Of a DNA stretch of 64,000 nucleotides, positions 50,313 through 58,995 are shown in pieces. The notes beneath the pieces are model-generated. The model ran no database searches. It was not told the origin of the DNA and saw nothing but the letters and a program-made list of their open reading frames with translations. The stretch is taken from contig NZ_CP062983.1 in NCBI RefSeq assembly GCF_015500095.1, positions 3,162,001 through 3,226,000 on the forward strand. The letters run 5' to 3'. How positions within the stretch are numbered: the stretch's first letter is position 1; each line of letters begins with the position of its first letter. The translations under genes and the position numbers were made by a program. This stretch comes from Phototrophicus methaneseepsis. GTDB lineage: Bacteria > Chloroflexota > Anaerolineae > Aggregatilineales > Phototrophicaceae.

Positions 50313-50952
50313 TGCTGCATTGCAATGGAAAAGCGGACGCGGTTGGCTGATCTTTTCCGGCGGTAATACATATGGTAGTCCCATTCGTGCGGAAGCACTT
50401 GCTCGCCTGAAGCCGAGCGGCCATGTCGCTTATATCTCCTTTGCTCCAGATGAAGGCGATACGCTCATGGATGATATGGAAGACCTGGGGGCACCGTCTG
50501 GTTATCTGGTCGAAGTTGAAGGCCGCACGGATGACGAGGTGATCAACGACTTAAAAGATGCCAGCCTTGTCGTGCTTGAGAGTAGCGATGATCTTGAGCC
50601 GATGTTAGAGGGGCTTTCTCAGGCGGTCATTAACGGACTTGAAGAGGCTTTTCAGAATGGGGCTGTCATCCTGATTGAGGGCCTGGGTATCAATCTGTTT
50701 GGTCGCTGGATTATGACCGATGGCGGCGAGTTAATTGATGGCTTGAACTGGGTCGAAAATGGCTTTCTGGAGCCAAATGAAGGTGGGGCGGAAGCCTCTT
50801 ATGCGATCCAGGCTGTGGTGAATGACATCCCCCAGTCGATTGCCGTCAGCATTAGCCCCGGCTCTGCTCTGGCTTTGGGATTTGGCGGTATATTGCAAGT
50901 ATTGGGGCAAGCGCACGTCACAATCACGGTTGGCAGCGCATACGAATCATAG
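50302..50952 (+). CDS. Conserved-looking protein, possibly cyanophycinase/peptidase E-like
   Basis: This 216-residue acidic protein has an alpha/beta layout: WLIFSGGNTYGSPIRAEALARL, VAYISFAPDEGDT, VVLESSDDLEPMLEGL, GAVILIEGLGINLFGRW and an Ala/Gly-rich end. The GG near the start and repeated strand-helix units recall the cyanophycinase/peptidase S51 fold. I see no clear catalytic Ser-His-Glu set, so the family call is weak. An ATG at 50290 is also possible. It overlaps the end of the M20 gene. Confidence 0.55.
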   Translation: MASNAALQWKSGRGWLIFSGGNTYGSPIRAEALARLKPSGHVAYISFAPDEGDTLMDDMEDLGAPSGYLVEVEGRTDDEVINDLKDASLVVLESSDDLEPMLEGLSQAVINGLEEAFQNGAVILIEGLGINLFGRWIMTDGGELIDGLNWVENGFLEPNEGGAEASYAIQAVVNDIPQSIAVSISPGSALALGFGGILQVLGQAHVTITVGSAYES

Positions 50953-51073
50953 AGTCGTTTTGGTCGGGTTATAAATCTGCTGGGAAGACTTTTTTCCTGG
51001 GGCGGATGTGTTAAACTATCAATTGAAACCTTATGGGTAGGGTCGCGTATTGCGCGGCCCTCAATTATGTAAG

Positions 51074-51102
51074 TTCGCTTTGATGTAAGGTTGCTGTATA
51101 CA
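51074..51102 (+). promoter_or_regulatory. Tentative promoter of purA
   Basis: TTCGCT (51074-51079) and TATACA (51097-51102) are 17 bp apart, about 35 bp before purA. The -35 is poor. A hairpin GGGTCGCG/CGCGGCCC lies just upstream (51040-51060) without a T run. Confidence 0.35.
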
Positions 51103-51138
51103 TATTTTGCCGATCTTTGGTAGGGAGTACCGTATTTT

Positions 51139-52425
51139 ATGCCGATGACAATTATTATCGGCGCGCAGTGGGGTGACGAAGGCAAGGGACGGTTCGTAGA
51201 CTGGTTGTCCCAAGAAGCCAATATCGTAGCGCGTTTTAGTGGTGGTGATAATGCTGGGCATACAGTCGCGCTTGGTGATGAAGTTTATAAGCTCCATCTG
51301 ATTCCTTCCGGTATCTTGCATGAAAATATCATCGCCATTATGGGGAATGGTATGGTGATCAATCCTTTGAGCCTGTTGGCTGAAATGGATCGTTTGCGTT
51401 CCCAGGGAGTTCACATCACGCCGGATAACCTCTACATCAGCAACCGCGCCCATATTGTGACGCCCGCGCATATTGCTCTGGACCGTCTTAATGAGATGGA
51501 GCGTGGTGAGGGCGCAATAGGTACCACCCTCAAAGGCATTGGCCCCACGTACCTGGATAAGACCGGGCGAGGGGGGCTGCGCATGGGGCAAATGGTGGAT
51601 GTTGAGCGCTTCGCTGAAGATTTGCAAGCGCACCTCCAGGAGAAGAATGAGATCCTAGCCCAGGCGGGGCAGCCCCTTGTTGATGTTGAAGAGACGATCC
51701 AGAAGTTCGTTGACGCAGCACATCAAATCCGGCCTTATATTAAAGATACGGTGCATTATCTGGATGAACGCTTACGCCAGGGTGCCCGTGTTGTGTGTGA
51801 AGGTGCCCAGGGCACGCTCCTGGATGTTGATCATGGGAGTTACCCTTTTGTGACCAGTTCGAACCCGACGGCTGGTGGTGCCATTACAGGCCTTGGTGTT
51901 GGTCCTACGCGCGTGGATCGTGTGTTAGGCGTTGCCAAGTCATTCAGTACACGCGTTGGGGGTGGCCCCATGCCCACTGAACTGGATGGCGAAATTGCGG
52001 ATCGCCTGCGTGGTACGGGTAGCCAGTTCTGGGATGAGTATGGCACGACAACAGGCCGCGCACGTCGCTGTGGCTGGCTTGATGCGGTCACACTGCGCTA
52101 TGCCGTTGCGATTAATGGGTTCACGGAATTGGCCCTGACAAAGCTCGATATTTTGAGCGGCCTGGATGAGTTAAAGATCGCTGTGGCTTATGAGATTGAT
52201 GGGGAGCGTTATGAATTTGCGCCCAGTACAATCGAAGAATATGCGAAGGCAACGCCGATCTATGAAACGCTGCCCGGTTGGTCGGAAGATGTCTCTGGTG
52301 CGCGGCAACCATCGGATTTGCCGCAGGCCGCCCTTGATTATATTGCGCGCATCAGTGAATTATGTCAGGTGCCTGTTTTTGCTGTGAGCGTTGGCCCTGA
52401 ACGTGAGCAACTGGTACAGTTTTAA
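51139..52425 (+). CDS. purA: Adenylosuccinate synthetase
   Basis: PurA (428 residues) joins IMP and aspartate with GTP in AMP synthesis. It shows IIGAQWGDEGKGRFVDWLS (phosphate loop), GGDNAGHTV, GNGMVINPLSL, GIGPTYLDKTGRGGLRM, EGAQGTLLDVDHGSYPFVTSSN, the IMP-binding TRVGGGPMPTEL and TTGRARRCGWLDAV. The ATG at 51139 or the one two codons later could start translation. The following gene's ATG overlaps its TAA. Confidence 0.97.
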   Translation: MPMTIIIGAQWGDEGKGRFVDWLSQEANIVARFSGGDNAGHTVALGDEVYKLHLIPSGILHENIIAIMGNGMVINPLSLLAEMDRLRSQGVHITPDNLYISNRAHIVTPAHIALDRLNEMERGEGAIGTTLKGIGPTYLDKTGRGGLRMGQMVDVERFAEDLQAHLQEKNEILAQAGQPLVDVEETIQKFVDAAHQIRPYIKDTVHYLDERLRQGARVVCEGAQGTLLDVDHGSYPFVTSSNPTAGGAITGLGVGPTRVDRVLGVAKSFSTRVGGGPMPTELDGEIADRLRGTGSQFWDEYGTTTGRARRCGWLDAVTLRYAVAINGFTELALTKLDILSGLDELKIAVAYEIDGERYEFAPSTIEEYAKATPIYETLPGWSEDVSGARQPSDLPQAALDYIARISELCQVPVFAVSVGPEREQLVQF

Positions 52426-53237
52426 TGACGGTCCCGCTGCCTGACCCCATGTTTGCGCCGCCAGAGTTGCCTGCTCCTCCACAGCGTGTGGTCTCGCTTG
52501 TGCCAAGTGTGACGGAATCGCTGTTTGATCTAAACCTGGGGCAGCGCCTGATAGGGCGGACGACATTTTGCACGAGGCCAGCGGACCGAATCCAGAGCAT
52601 CCCAACTATCGGCGGTACGAAAACGCTGAATGTGCAGCAGATTGTTGATCTTGCCCCGGACCTTGTCATTGCCAACAAGGAAGAAAACCGGCGGGAGGAT
52701 GTCGAAGCGTTATCAGAGGCAGGGCTAACAGTCTGGGTGACGCATCCCGTCACAGTGGATGACGTTTTTGCCTTGTTATGGGACCTGATGAATACTTTTG
52801 ATGAAACGAGCATGGTCCCGCGTGTGCGTCTCATCGAATACCAGTATGATTGGGTACGAGGGTTAACAGCAGAAGATCAGTCGCTACCGAGTGTGTTTGT
52901 GCCGATCTGGCATAAGCCGCTGATGACGATAGGGGGGGATACCTATATGCATCATTTACTCGCTCTGTGTGGCGCACAAAATATCTTTGGCGATTTGCAG
53001 CGTTATCCTGAAGTGACGTTTGAGGATGTCGTTGAGGCTCAACCAGATATTATTCTGCTACCTGATGAACCGTTTGCCTTCACCGAAGCGCATTTGCCGG
53101 AATTCCAGAAGCTTGATGTGCCGGCAGTGGCTCAAGATCGTATTCATCTGGTTGATGGTTCTTTGCTCACATGGCATGGCACGCGTATAGCCTATGCTCT
53201 GGAAGCCCTGCCACAGCTTTTAAAGAAGGTCAGGTGA
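52425..53237 (+). CDS. Cobalamin-binding-like periplasmic-fold protein without a signal peptide
   Basis: This 270-residue protein has the helical-backbone metal/cobalamin receptor fold of BtuF: RVVSLVPSVTESLFDLNLGQRLIGRTTFC, IGGTKTLNVQQIVDLAPDLVIA, VFVPIWHKPLMTIGGDTYMHHLL, and a late DGSLLTWHGTR. Periplasmic or lipoprotein relatives carry an export signal. Here the fold begins after a polar, proline-rich 20 residues with no hydrophobic stretch or lipobox, so it should stay in the cytosol. Its ATG overlaps the purA stop. No transporter genes are nearby. A sensing or scavenging role in the cytosol is possible. Confidence 0.75.
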   Translation: MTVPLPDPMFAPPELPAPPQRVVSLVPSVTESLFDLNLGQRLIGRTTFCTRPADRIQSIPTIGGTKTLNVQQIVDLAPDLVIANKEENRREDVEALSEAGLTVWVTHPVTVDDVFALLWDLMNTFDETSMVPRVRLIEYQYDWVRGLTAEDQSLPSVFVPIWHKPLMTIGGDTYMHHLLALCGAQNIFGDLQRYPEVTFEDVVEAQPDIILLPDEPFAFTEAHLPEFQKLDVPAVAQDRIHLVDGSLLTWHGTRIAYALEALPQLLKKVR

Positions 53238-53239
53238 TC

Positions 53240-54076
53240 ATGATACAACAAGACCCTGAAAAGGACGCGGGTGACGCATGGGATGTGATGGAGATTCTGA
53301 ATATCTTCGCACATGACCTGAAAAATCCATTGGGTTCCGTCAAAAGTTTCGTTGATCTACTCTCAAACACAGGCGATCTTGATGAGCGCCAGCAGCATTT
53401 TGTAGATCGGGCCATGTTTAACGTCATGCGCATGCAGCAGATGATTGAAGAACTGCTGGATTATGCGCGTATTGATTATACAGATGACTCCGGCTATGAG
53501 GCCTGCGATGTTCAGGAAATCATCAATTATGCGGTGACACTATTGCAAGATGTGGCTAGCCGTCGCCGTATTGAAATTGACCATCAGGTTGAAACAAGTA
53601 CAGGGCCAATCTGGGGCCAGCCGCGCTTATTGCAGCATGTGATGGTTAATCTTGTGAGCAACGCCGTGAAGTATAATCGCCGTGGTGGCACTATCACTAT
53701 CGCCGCCCGCAATGAAGGCCCTTTCGTGCGGATTGATGTCGCGGATACGGGTATTGGCATCCCACCAGAAAAGCTGCAAAAAGTCTTTGACCGTTTCTTC
53801 CGCGTCAAGAGCGAGAGCAGCCAGAATGCTGAGGGGGCCGGGCTTGGGCTTGCGGTTGTAAAGGCTATTGTGGAAAAACATAATGGCCGGATCTCTGTGC
53901 AGAGCGATATGGGGCTTGGTAGTACATTCACGGTTTTATTACCGCGAGAGGCCACGCTGCACGCCAACACGGGTGGCGACCCGCGTGAATCGCTCGATGC
54001 TGTCGATGATAATACGCAGGAATCTGCTGATCTGAGCAGTGGTAGCCCTGATGAAGATGCGGATGTCATTTTGTAA
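53240..54076 (+). CDS. Soluble sensor-less histidine kinase
   Basis: This 278-residue kinase consists almost only of a dimerisation/phosphoacceptor domain and an ATPase domain. The H-box is IFAHDLKNPLGS, the N-box VSNAVKYN, G1 DTGIGIPPEK, F-box DRFFR and G2 GAGLGLAVVKAIV. There is no transmembrane segment or recognisable sensor domain; residues 1-18 are polar. An acidic tail of about 35 residues ends the protein. The ATG at 53240 lies three bases after the BtuF-like gene, which suggests the partner protein may provide the input. No response regulator is adjacent. Confidence 0.88.
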   Translation: MIQQDPEKDAGDAWDVMEILNIFAHDLKNPLGSVKSFVDLLSNTGDLDERQQHFVDRAMFNVMRMQQMIEELLDYARIDYTDDSGYEACDVQEIINYAVTLLQDVASRRRIEIDHQVETSTGPIWGQPRLLQHVMVNLVSNAVKYNRRGGTITIAARNEGPFVRIDVADTGIGIPPEKLQKVFDRFFRVKSESSQNAEGAGLGLAVVKAIVEKHNGRISVQSDMGLGSTFTVLLPREATLHANTGGDPRESLDAVDDNTQESADLSSGSPDEDADVIL

Positions 54077-54267
54077 GTTAGGGTATAGCCAGCCTGCATA
54101 AGGGCGACCACTACGGTGCAATGGCTACCTGTCTTCTGGCATTGAATTCGCTATAATGGTTATGTTTAAATGGTCTTATTTGATCCCAAATAAGCAAGAC
54201 TGATGGTTGCAGGTCTTGTGAAGTTTTGTACAATCCTATTGATTCAGTTTTCGTTGGAGGCGCTGAC

Positions 54268-54564
54268 GTGAGACGATCCCTCGGTGCGTTGGTCATTTTC
54301 GTTGTGATTTTGCTGGTTGGTGGTGTGTTCACTGCTGGGATATTTGGTGGTGTACCCATGATTATCCAGTCTCAAAACCCAGATGCATCTGTGTTTCAGG
54401 CGACGCCTGAACAAGCCAATCAGTTCATTATCTGGATAGCATTTGTCATCATTAATGTCATAGGTGCAGGGGTAACGCTCGCATTACTCTTCTGGTTTGG
54501 TAACCGGGAACTCAAAGTCGTTGAGCGTCAGGGCTCAGATGCGGAGCAACTCCCTGCAGAGTAG
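54268..54564 (+). CDS. Small two-helix membrane protein
   Basis: This 98-residue protein starts at GTG, preceded by GGAGG at seven bases. An upstream TTG would lack such a site. Two hydrophobic helices (LVIFVVILLVGGVFTAGIF and IIWIAFVIINVIGAGVTLAL) are separated by a short polar loop. I do not recognise the family. A TATAAT at 54152-54157 may belong to its promoter. Position ahead of ctaA-ctaB may hint at a link to respiration, but there is a 217-bp gap. Confidence 0.6.
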   Translation: MRRSLGALVIFVVILLVGGVFTAGIFGGVPMIIQSQNPDASVFQATPEQANQFIIWIAFVIINVIGAGVTLALLFWFGNRELKVVERQGSDAEQLPAE

Positions 54565-54781
54565 TTTCCAGAATAGCTTCTGCTGGAATCGTTTCCGATA
54601 GATCCAATATCTGGCGAATCAAATTCAGGCAGGCTACCTTTTAACAGGGTCAGCTTCTGAGATGTTGATTTCTGATTATTGTAAGAGTCTCATGCGCTAC
54701 TAGATTGCACCTTTTTACCGGATGCATTTTTAGCCCCGCATGTAAACTGTGGAATGCACATAAGGGGATGGGATAATCGGT

Positions 54782-55747
54782 ATGATCGCAAACAATGTTA
54801 AGCATCAACATCAGAGGGGCGTGCGTACATTTACTATTCTCGCGCTTTTGACAGCGATCTTGACTGTGGGCCTCATCATATTTGGGGCTGTTGTCCGTGT
54901 AACGGATAGTGGCCTTGGGTGCGGGAGTTCTTGGCCGCTTTGTGATGGTCACGTGCTGCCCCCCTTGGATAACGTTACAGCATGGATTGAATGGCTGCAT
55001 CGTTTATTTGCGGCTTTAATTGGTCTTTTTGGTTTGGCGACGCTGTTCGTTGCATGGCGATCTTATCGCCAGAGTGATGGGCGGGTTTTCTGGTTAACAG
55101 TAGCTGCTGCTGTGCTGTTCGTTGTACAGAGCCTCCTCGGCGCAATTGTTGTTATTTTTGAACTGCCGCCGACGTTTGTGACATTGCATTTGGGCACGGC
55201 GATGCTCTTATTAGGCAGCCTTTTAGCTGCGGCTGTGGTCGCATGGTATCGTCCTCATTTGCAGGGGCGTAGCGATAATGTGCGCTCATTGGCTTATCTC
55301 AATGCGGTCTTTTCGCTGGTCATTATTCTTACCGGCGCACTTGTGCGTGGCTCTGGTGCGACATTAGCTTGTACGGAGTGGCCGCTCTGTTTTGATAATG
55401 TCTTGCTTCCTGTGGATGCCGGACAACTTGCTGTCATTCATATGATTCATCGCTTTGCTGTGGCTGCTTTAGGCCTGAGCTTGCTGATTCTTGTCTGGCA
55501 AGTTATCCGCCAACGCAGGGATAGCCTCGTTAGAGGGCTGGCTGTGGGGGCATTTGTGGCTTACTTAGCGCAGGCAGGCGTCGGTGCGATGTACGTGATT
55601 AGCGTTGCAGGGCCGGGATGGGGTGCGGCACATGTCGGGTTGGCTTCTCTGACGTGGGCGCTCCTTGTGGCATTATGCATGATCGAAAGCCTGGAGGCAT
55701 CATCAGAAGACGTGAATAAACAGTTGGAACCCCAATGGCAATCATAA
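54782..55747 (+). CDS. ctaA: Heme A synthase (CtaA/COX15)
   Basis: This 321-residue membrane enzyme oxidises the methyl group of heme O to make heme A for cytochrome oxidase. It has eight hydrophobic helices in two related halves. Heme-ligand histidines occur as WLHRLFA, LHLGTAM, MIHRFAV and AHVGLASL. Two Cys pairs occur in extracytoplasmic loops (GLGCGSSWPLCDG and ACTEWPLCF), as in Gram-positive CtaA. The downstream ctaB start lies within its last codons. This implies an aa3-type oxidase encoded elsewhere. Confidence 0.92.
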   Translation: MIANNVKHQHQRGVRTFTILALLTAILTVGLIIFGAVVRVTDSGLGCGSSWPLCDGHVLPPLDNVTAWIEWLHRLFAALIGLFGLATLFVAWRSYRQSDGRVFWLTVAAAVLFVVQSLLGAIVVIFELPPTFVTLHLGTAMLLLGSLLAAAVVAWYRPHLQGRSDNVRSLAYLNAVFSLVIILTGALVRGSGATLACTEWPLCFDNVLLPVDAGQLAVIHMIHRFAVAALGLSLLILVWQVIRQRRDSLVRGLAVGAFVAYLAQAGVGAMYVISVAGPGWGAAHVGLASLTWALLVALCMIESLEASSEDVNKQLEPQWQS

Positions 55748-56643
55748 CTCAATCGGATCAATCTGTTAGCGCACTCTTTAAAGCATATCGCGAGCTCATG
55801 AAGCTGCGCATTGTCGCGCTGCTTGTCTTTACATGCATTACGGCGATGTTTGTGGCAGCGGCGGGCCGCCCAGATGCTTTGAAGTTATTAGCGACTGTTG
55901 TTGGTGGTGTTTTATCCGCTGGTGGTGCCAGCGCGCTCAATCAATTCCTTGATCGCGATATGGACGCTAAGATGAAGCGTACCGCGCACCGTCCAATCCC
56001 CAGTGGCCGTATCACGCCGATTAACGCCTTGCTGTTTGGTATTGGCCTAGTCGCATGGTCTGTATTGATTCTCGGCCTGTTTGTAAATTGGCTTGCGGCT
56101 GCGCTGGCACTCGGTGGGGCAATTTATTATGTCGTGCTCTATACCGTGCTGCTTAAGCGTAACACAGTTGCGAATATCGTCATTGGTGGCGGGGCTGGGG
56201 CAATGCCTGTCCTCGTAGGATGGGCTGCTGTGACTGGCACGCTCTCAATCGAGGCGTTCCTATTGTTTGCGATTGTGTTCTACTGGACGCCGCCGCATAG
56301 TTGGGCCCTGGCACTCATGGTTAATAAAGATTATGCGGCTGTCGGTGTGCCTATGATGCCTGTTGCGCGTGGCCCTGAAACCACCCATTGGCAGATTCTG
56401 TTTTATTCTGTGCAGCTTGTGCTTGTGAGCCTACTACCAGCAGGGGCCTTGTTGGTGCCAGGCGTTGAATTCATGGGGTTATTTTACCTGATTTCTGCTG
56501 TGTTGCTCGGTGTACGCCTGCTTTACCTGTGTGTTTTGCTAATCCAGCGGGCTAACAAACCTACAGCACGGCGGCTATACAAGTATTCATCCATGTATCT
56601 GCTGTTCTTGTTCCTGGCGATGATTATCGATTCGTTGTTATAG
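55735..56643 (+). CDS. ctaB: Heme O synthase (protoheme IX farnesyltransferase)
   Basis: CtaB (302 residues) is a UbiA-superfamily prenyltransferase that attaches farnesyl to heme B. The metal-pyrophosphate motif NQFLDRDMDAKMKRTAHRP is followed by further helices and the second motif region FYWTPPHSWALAL. About nine membrane helices are visible. It overlaps ctaA by 13 bases. Together with ctaA it supplies heme A to a terminal oxidase. Confidence 0.93.
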   Translation: MAIITQSDQSVSALFKAYRELMKLRIVALLVFTCITAMFVAAAGRPDALKLLATVVGGVLSAGGASALNQFLDRDMDAKMKRTAHRPIPSGRITPINALLFGIGLVAWSVLILGLFVNWLAAALALGGAIYYVVLYTVLLKRNTVANIVIGGGAGAMPVLVGWAAVTGTLSIEAFLLFAIVFYWTPPHSWALALMVNKDYAAVGVPMMPVARGPETTHWQILFYSVQLVLVSLLPAGALLVPGVEFMGLFYLISAVLLGVRLLYLCVLLIQRANKPTARRLYKYSSMYLLFLFLAMIIDSLL

Positions 56644-56683
56644 ATTGGCTTGGTTTGCGCCAGCCTGACTAGAGGGGTATTTC

Positions 56684-57172
56684 TTGTCTGAACCAACAAA
56701 AACCACGGCTAAAAGCTCAAATTTGCCTGTTGTCATCACTATCGTCCTTGTTGCGGCTGTCGCTATTGTCTTTGCATTTGCCTTTATTGCAGCTAGCCAG
56801 AACTCTCAGCGTGGGGAAGACACGGATGTGGCAGCAGATACGTACATGGATATCGTCACGCCGTTGTTGGCGAATGCAGATGCCGCTCGTGGTGAGGACC
56901 TGGTGAGCAACCAGTTCCCGTGTGTTTCTTGTCATGTTGCGGGGGCCGGTTCGGTTGCCCCGCCTTATGAACATATCGCCCAGGATGCCGAAGCTCGGGC
57001 TCCGTTAACCCTGGAAGCTTATATTTACGAATCGATTGTGCTGCCTCATCTCCATGTTGTAGAGGGCTATGTTAATTCAATGCCGAATAACTACGGCACC
57101 CTCTTGAGCGATGAGCAATTAGGCGACATCATCGCCTATCTGCTCACTGTTGCAGAGGGCTCTGATTCTTAG
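56684..57172 (+). CDS. Membrane-anchored c-type cytochrome
   Basis: This 162-residue protein starts at TTG behind AGAGGGG. An N-terminal membrane anchor (about 12-35) is followed by an extracytoplasmic domain with one heme site, FPCVSCHVAGAG, and a probable axial Met in NSMPNNYG, then DIIAYLL. It follows ctaB by 40 bp and could be an electron donor to, or a subunit associated with, the heme A oxidase. The exact partner is not in the window. Confidence 0.85.
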   Translation: MSEPTKTTAKSSNLPVVITIVLVAAVAIVFAFAFIAASQNSQRGEDTDVAADTYMDIVTPLLANADAARGEDLVSNQFPCVSCHVAGAGSVAPPYEHIAQDAEARAPLTLEAYIYESIVLPHLHVVEGYVNSMPNNYGTLLSDEQLGDIIAYLLTVAEGSDS

Positions 57173-57224
57173 ACTGGCGGCTGTGCGTTTGTGACGTAGT
57201 GTTAAACTGTATATTACACATCGT

Positions 57225-57252
57225 AAAGCGTATGGTATCATACGCTTTATTT
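57225..57252 (+). terminator. Terminator after the cta-cytochrome operon
   Basis: A perfect 10-bp stem AAAGCGTATG / CATACGCTTT around loop GTAT is followed by ATTT. It sits between the cytochrome gene and rqcH, 20 bp before the latter. Confidence 0.65.
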
Positions 57253-57267
57253 GTATAGGTCGTTACT

Positions 57268-58995
57268 ATGTATATTGATGCTTTTACCGTTGCCGCGTTG
57301 GTGGACGAATTTATGGATACGCTCGTTGGTGGGCGTATTCAGGATGTGATTGATGTTGACGCTACGGGCATCGGGTTGGAAATTTATAATAACCGCGAAC
57401 GTCATTACCTCTATTTGAGCGCTGATCGTCAGACGCCGCGCGTTCATCTTGTGCCGGATAAACTGCGGCGTGGTTTGCAGCGCCCAACACAGATGGGCTT
57501 GCTCATGCGGCGGCATATTGAAGGCGGGCGATTGGTGCATGTGAGCCAGCCGAAGTGGGAGCGCATCTTACAACTCGATATCGAGATGGGCGACGAAGAA
57601 ATCAGTATCATTATCGAACCCATGCCGCGCCGTAGTAATTTGCTTCTCATAAGAGATGGCATCATCCTGGATTGTGTCCATCGTGTCGGGCCGGAGGAGA
57701 ATCGCTACCGTTTGCTTCTGCCAAATCACGCGTATCAGCCTCCGCCACCATTGGAAGGTCGGCTTGATCCGACACAACCTACGCTGGAGCAGGTAGAGAT
57801 TATGCTCAGCAAAGTCACCGATGAAAAGCTCAAAGCTGTGCAGTTATTGCCGCGTGTGCTATATGGCTTTAGTCCGCTTCTGGCGAGAGAAGTGGTTTAT
57901 CGCGCCAGCGGCGACATCAATCAGCGTGCCCAGGACGTTGATCCCGCAGCTTTACATCAGGCGTTGCACGACGTCGTCGCTCCGTTGGGGCGGCGTGACT
58001 GGCAGCCTGGTTACGCCGAGGCAGATGGTATCGTCGAAGCGTTCAGTGTGTATCCGCTGACTTATATAAAGGGTTGGCAGCCTAGCGATCGTATCAGCGA
58101 TGCGATCACAATGTACTATGGGATCATCGAAGGGCCGGAAGCTTATGCAGAGGCGAAGAAGCCCGTCCAGGCAGCTATAGAAGAGGGTAAAATCCGCTAT
58201 GGTGCCAAGTTAGAATCGCTTGAGCGGGGCCTGAAAGATGATGCTGAACGTGAGCATTTGCAGCACAGTGGTGAGTTAATCCTGGCATATCAGTATGGTC
58301 TGGAACCCGGCCAGACCGAATTGCGTGCACAATATAACGTTGATGAACCGGAGCTTGTCATCAAGTTGGACCCCGATTTGACGCCACTGGAAAATGCTCA
58401 GCGCTATTTTGATAAGTATAATCGGGCGAAGCGCGCCCAGCAGGGCGTGCCGCAGCTCATAGAAGACGTTCAGCAAGACATCGCATATATGGACCAGCTA
58501 GAAAGCGACCTGGAGATGGCCGCCAATTGGCCCGAAATTGATGATGTGATCCAGGCGCTGCAAGCACGCGGCCTGATGGGGCGAGATAAGAAAATTCAGC
58601 GAATGGGCGGCGGTGGCCGTACGGCACCTTTGCGACTGACGCATGATGGCTATGTCATCTGGGTTGGGCGTAACAGCCGCCAGAATGAAGAAGTCACCTT
58701 TAAAAAAGCGAATTCCCAGGATTTATGGCTGCACGCACGGGGTGTTGCTGGGGCGCATGTCGTCATCCGTGATGATGGGCGGCATATCCCTGAAAGCCTC
58801 ATAGAGCAGGTGGCAGGCATTGCCGCTTATTATAGTAAGGCCAAGACAGAAGCCAGCGTGATTGTTGATGTCACACGGGTTAAGTACGTCAAGAAGATAA
58901 AAAACGCTGGTCCTGGCATGGTGACCTATCGGAATGAACAAACAGTGACTGTGACACCACATAGTGAGGAGGTCTTTGCAGATGGGGCAAGATGA
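57268..58995 (+). CDS. rqcH: RqcH (NFACT family ribosome quality control factor)
   Basis: This 575-residue RqcH/Rqc2/FbpA homologue binds 60S/50S-nascent chain complexes and recruits tRNA-Ala to add alanine tails. The NFACT-N domain begins MYIDAFTVAALVDEFMDTLVGGRIQ. A coiled-coil middle follows, then the NFACT-R region DLWLHARGVAGAHVVIRDDG and the end KNAGPGMVTYRNEQTV. Older names (fibronectin-binding protein) are misleading. The ppk2 start lies within its last codons. Confidence 0.92.
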   Translation: MYIDAFTVAALVDEFMDTLVGGRIQDVIDVDATGIGLEIYNNRERHYLYLSADRQTPRVHLVPDKLRRGLQRPTQMGLLMRRHIEGGRLVHVSQPKWERILQLDIEMGDEEISIIIEPMPRRSNLLLIRDGIILDCVHRVGPEENRYRLLLPNHAYQPPPPLEGRLDPTQPTLEQVEIMLSKVTDEKLKAVQLLPRVLYGFSPLLAREVVYRASGDINQRAQDVDPAALHQALHDVVAPLGRRDWQPGYAEADGIVEAFSVYPLTYIKGWQPSDRISDAITMYYGIIEGPEAYAEAKKPVQAAIEEGKIRYGAKLESLERGLKDDAEREHLQHSGELILAYQYGLEPGQTELRAQYNVDEPELVIKLDPDLTPLENAQRYFDKYNRAKRAQQGVPQLIEDVQQDIAYMDQLESDLEMAANWPEIDDVIQALQARGLMGRDKKIQRMGGGGRTAPLRLTHDGYVIWVGRNSRQNEEVTFKKANSQDLWLHARGVAGAHVVIRDDGRHIPESLIEQVAGIAAYYSKAKTEASVIVDVTRVKYVKKIKNAGPGMVTYRNEQTVTVTPHSEEVFADGAR

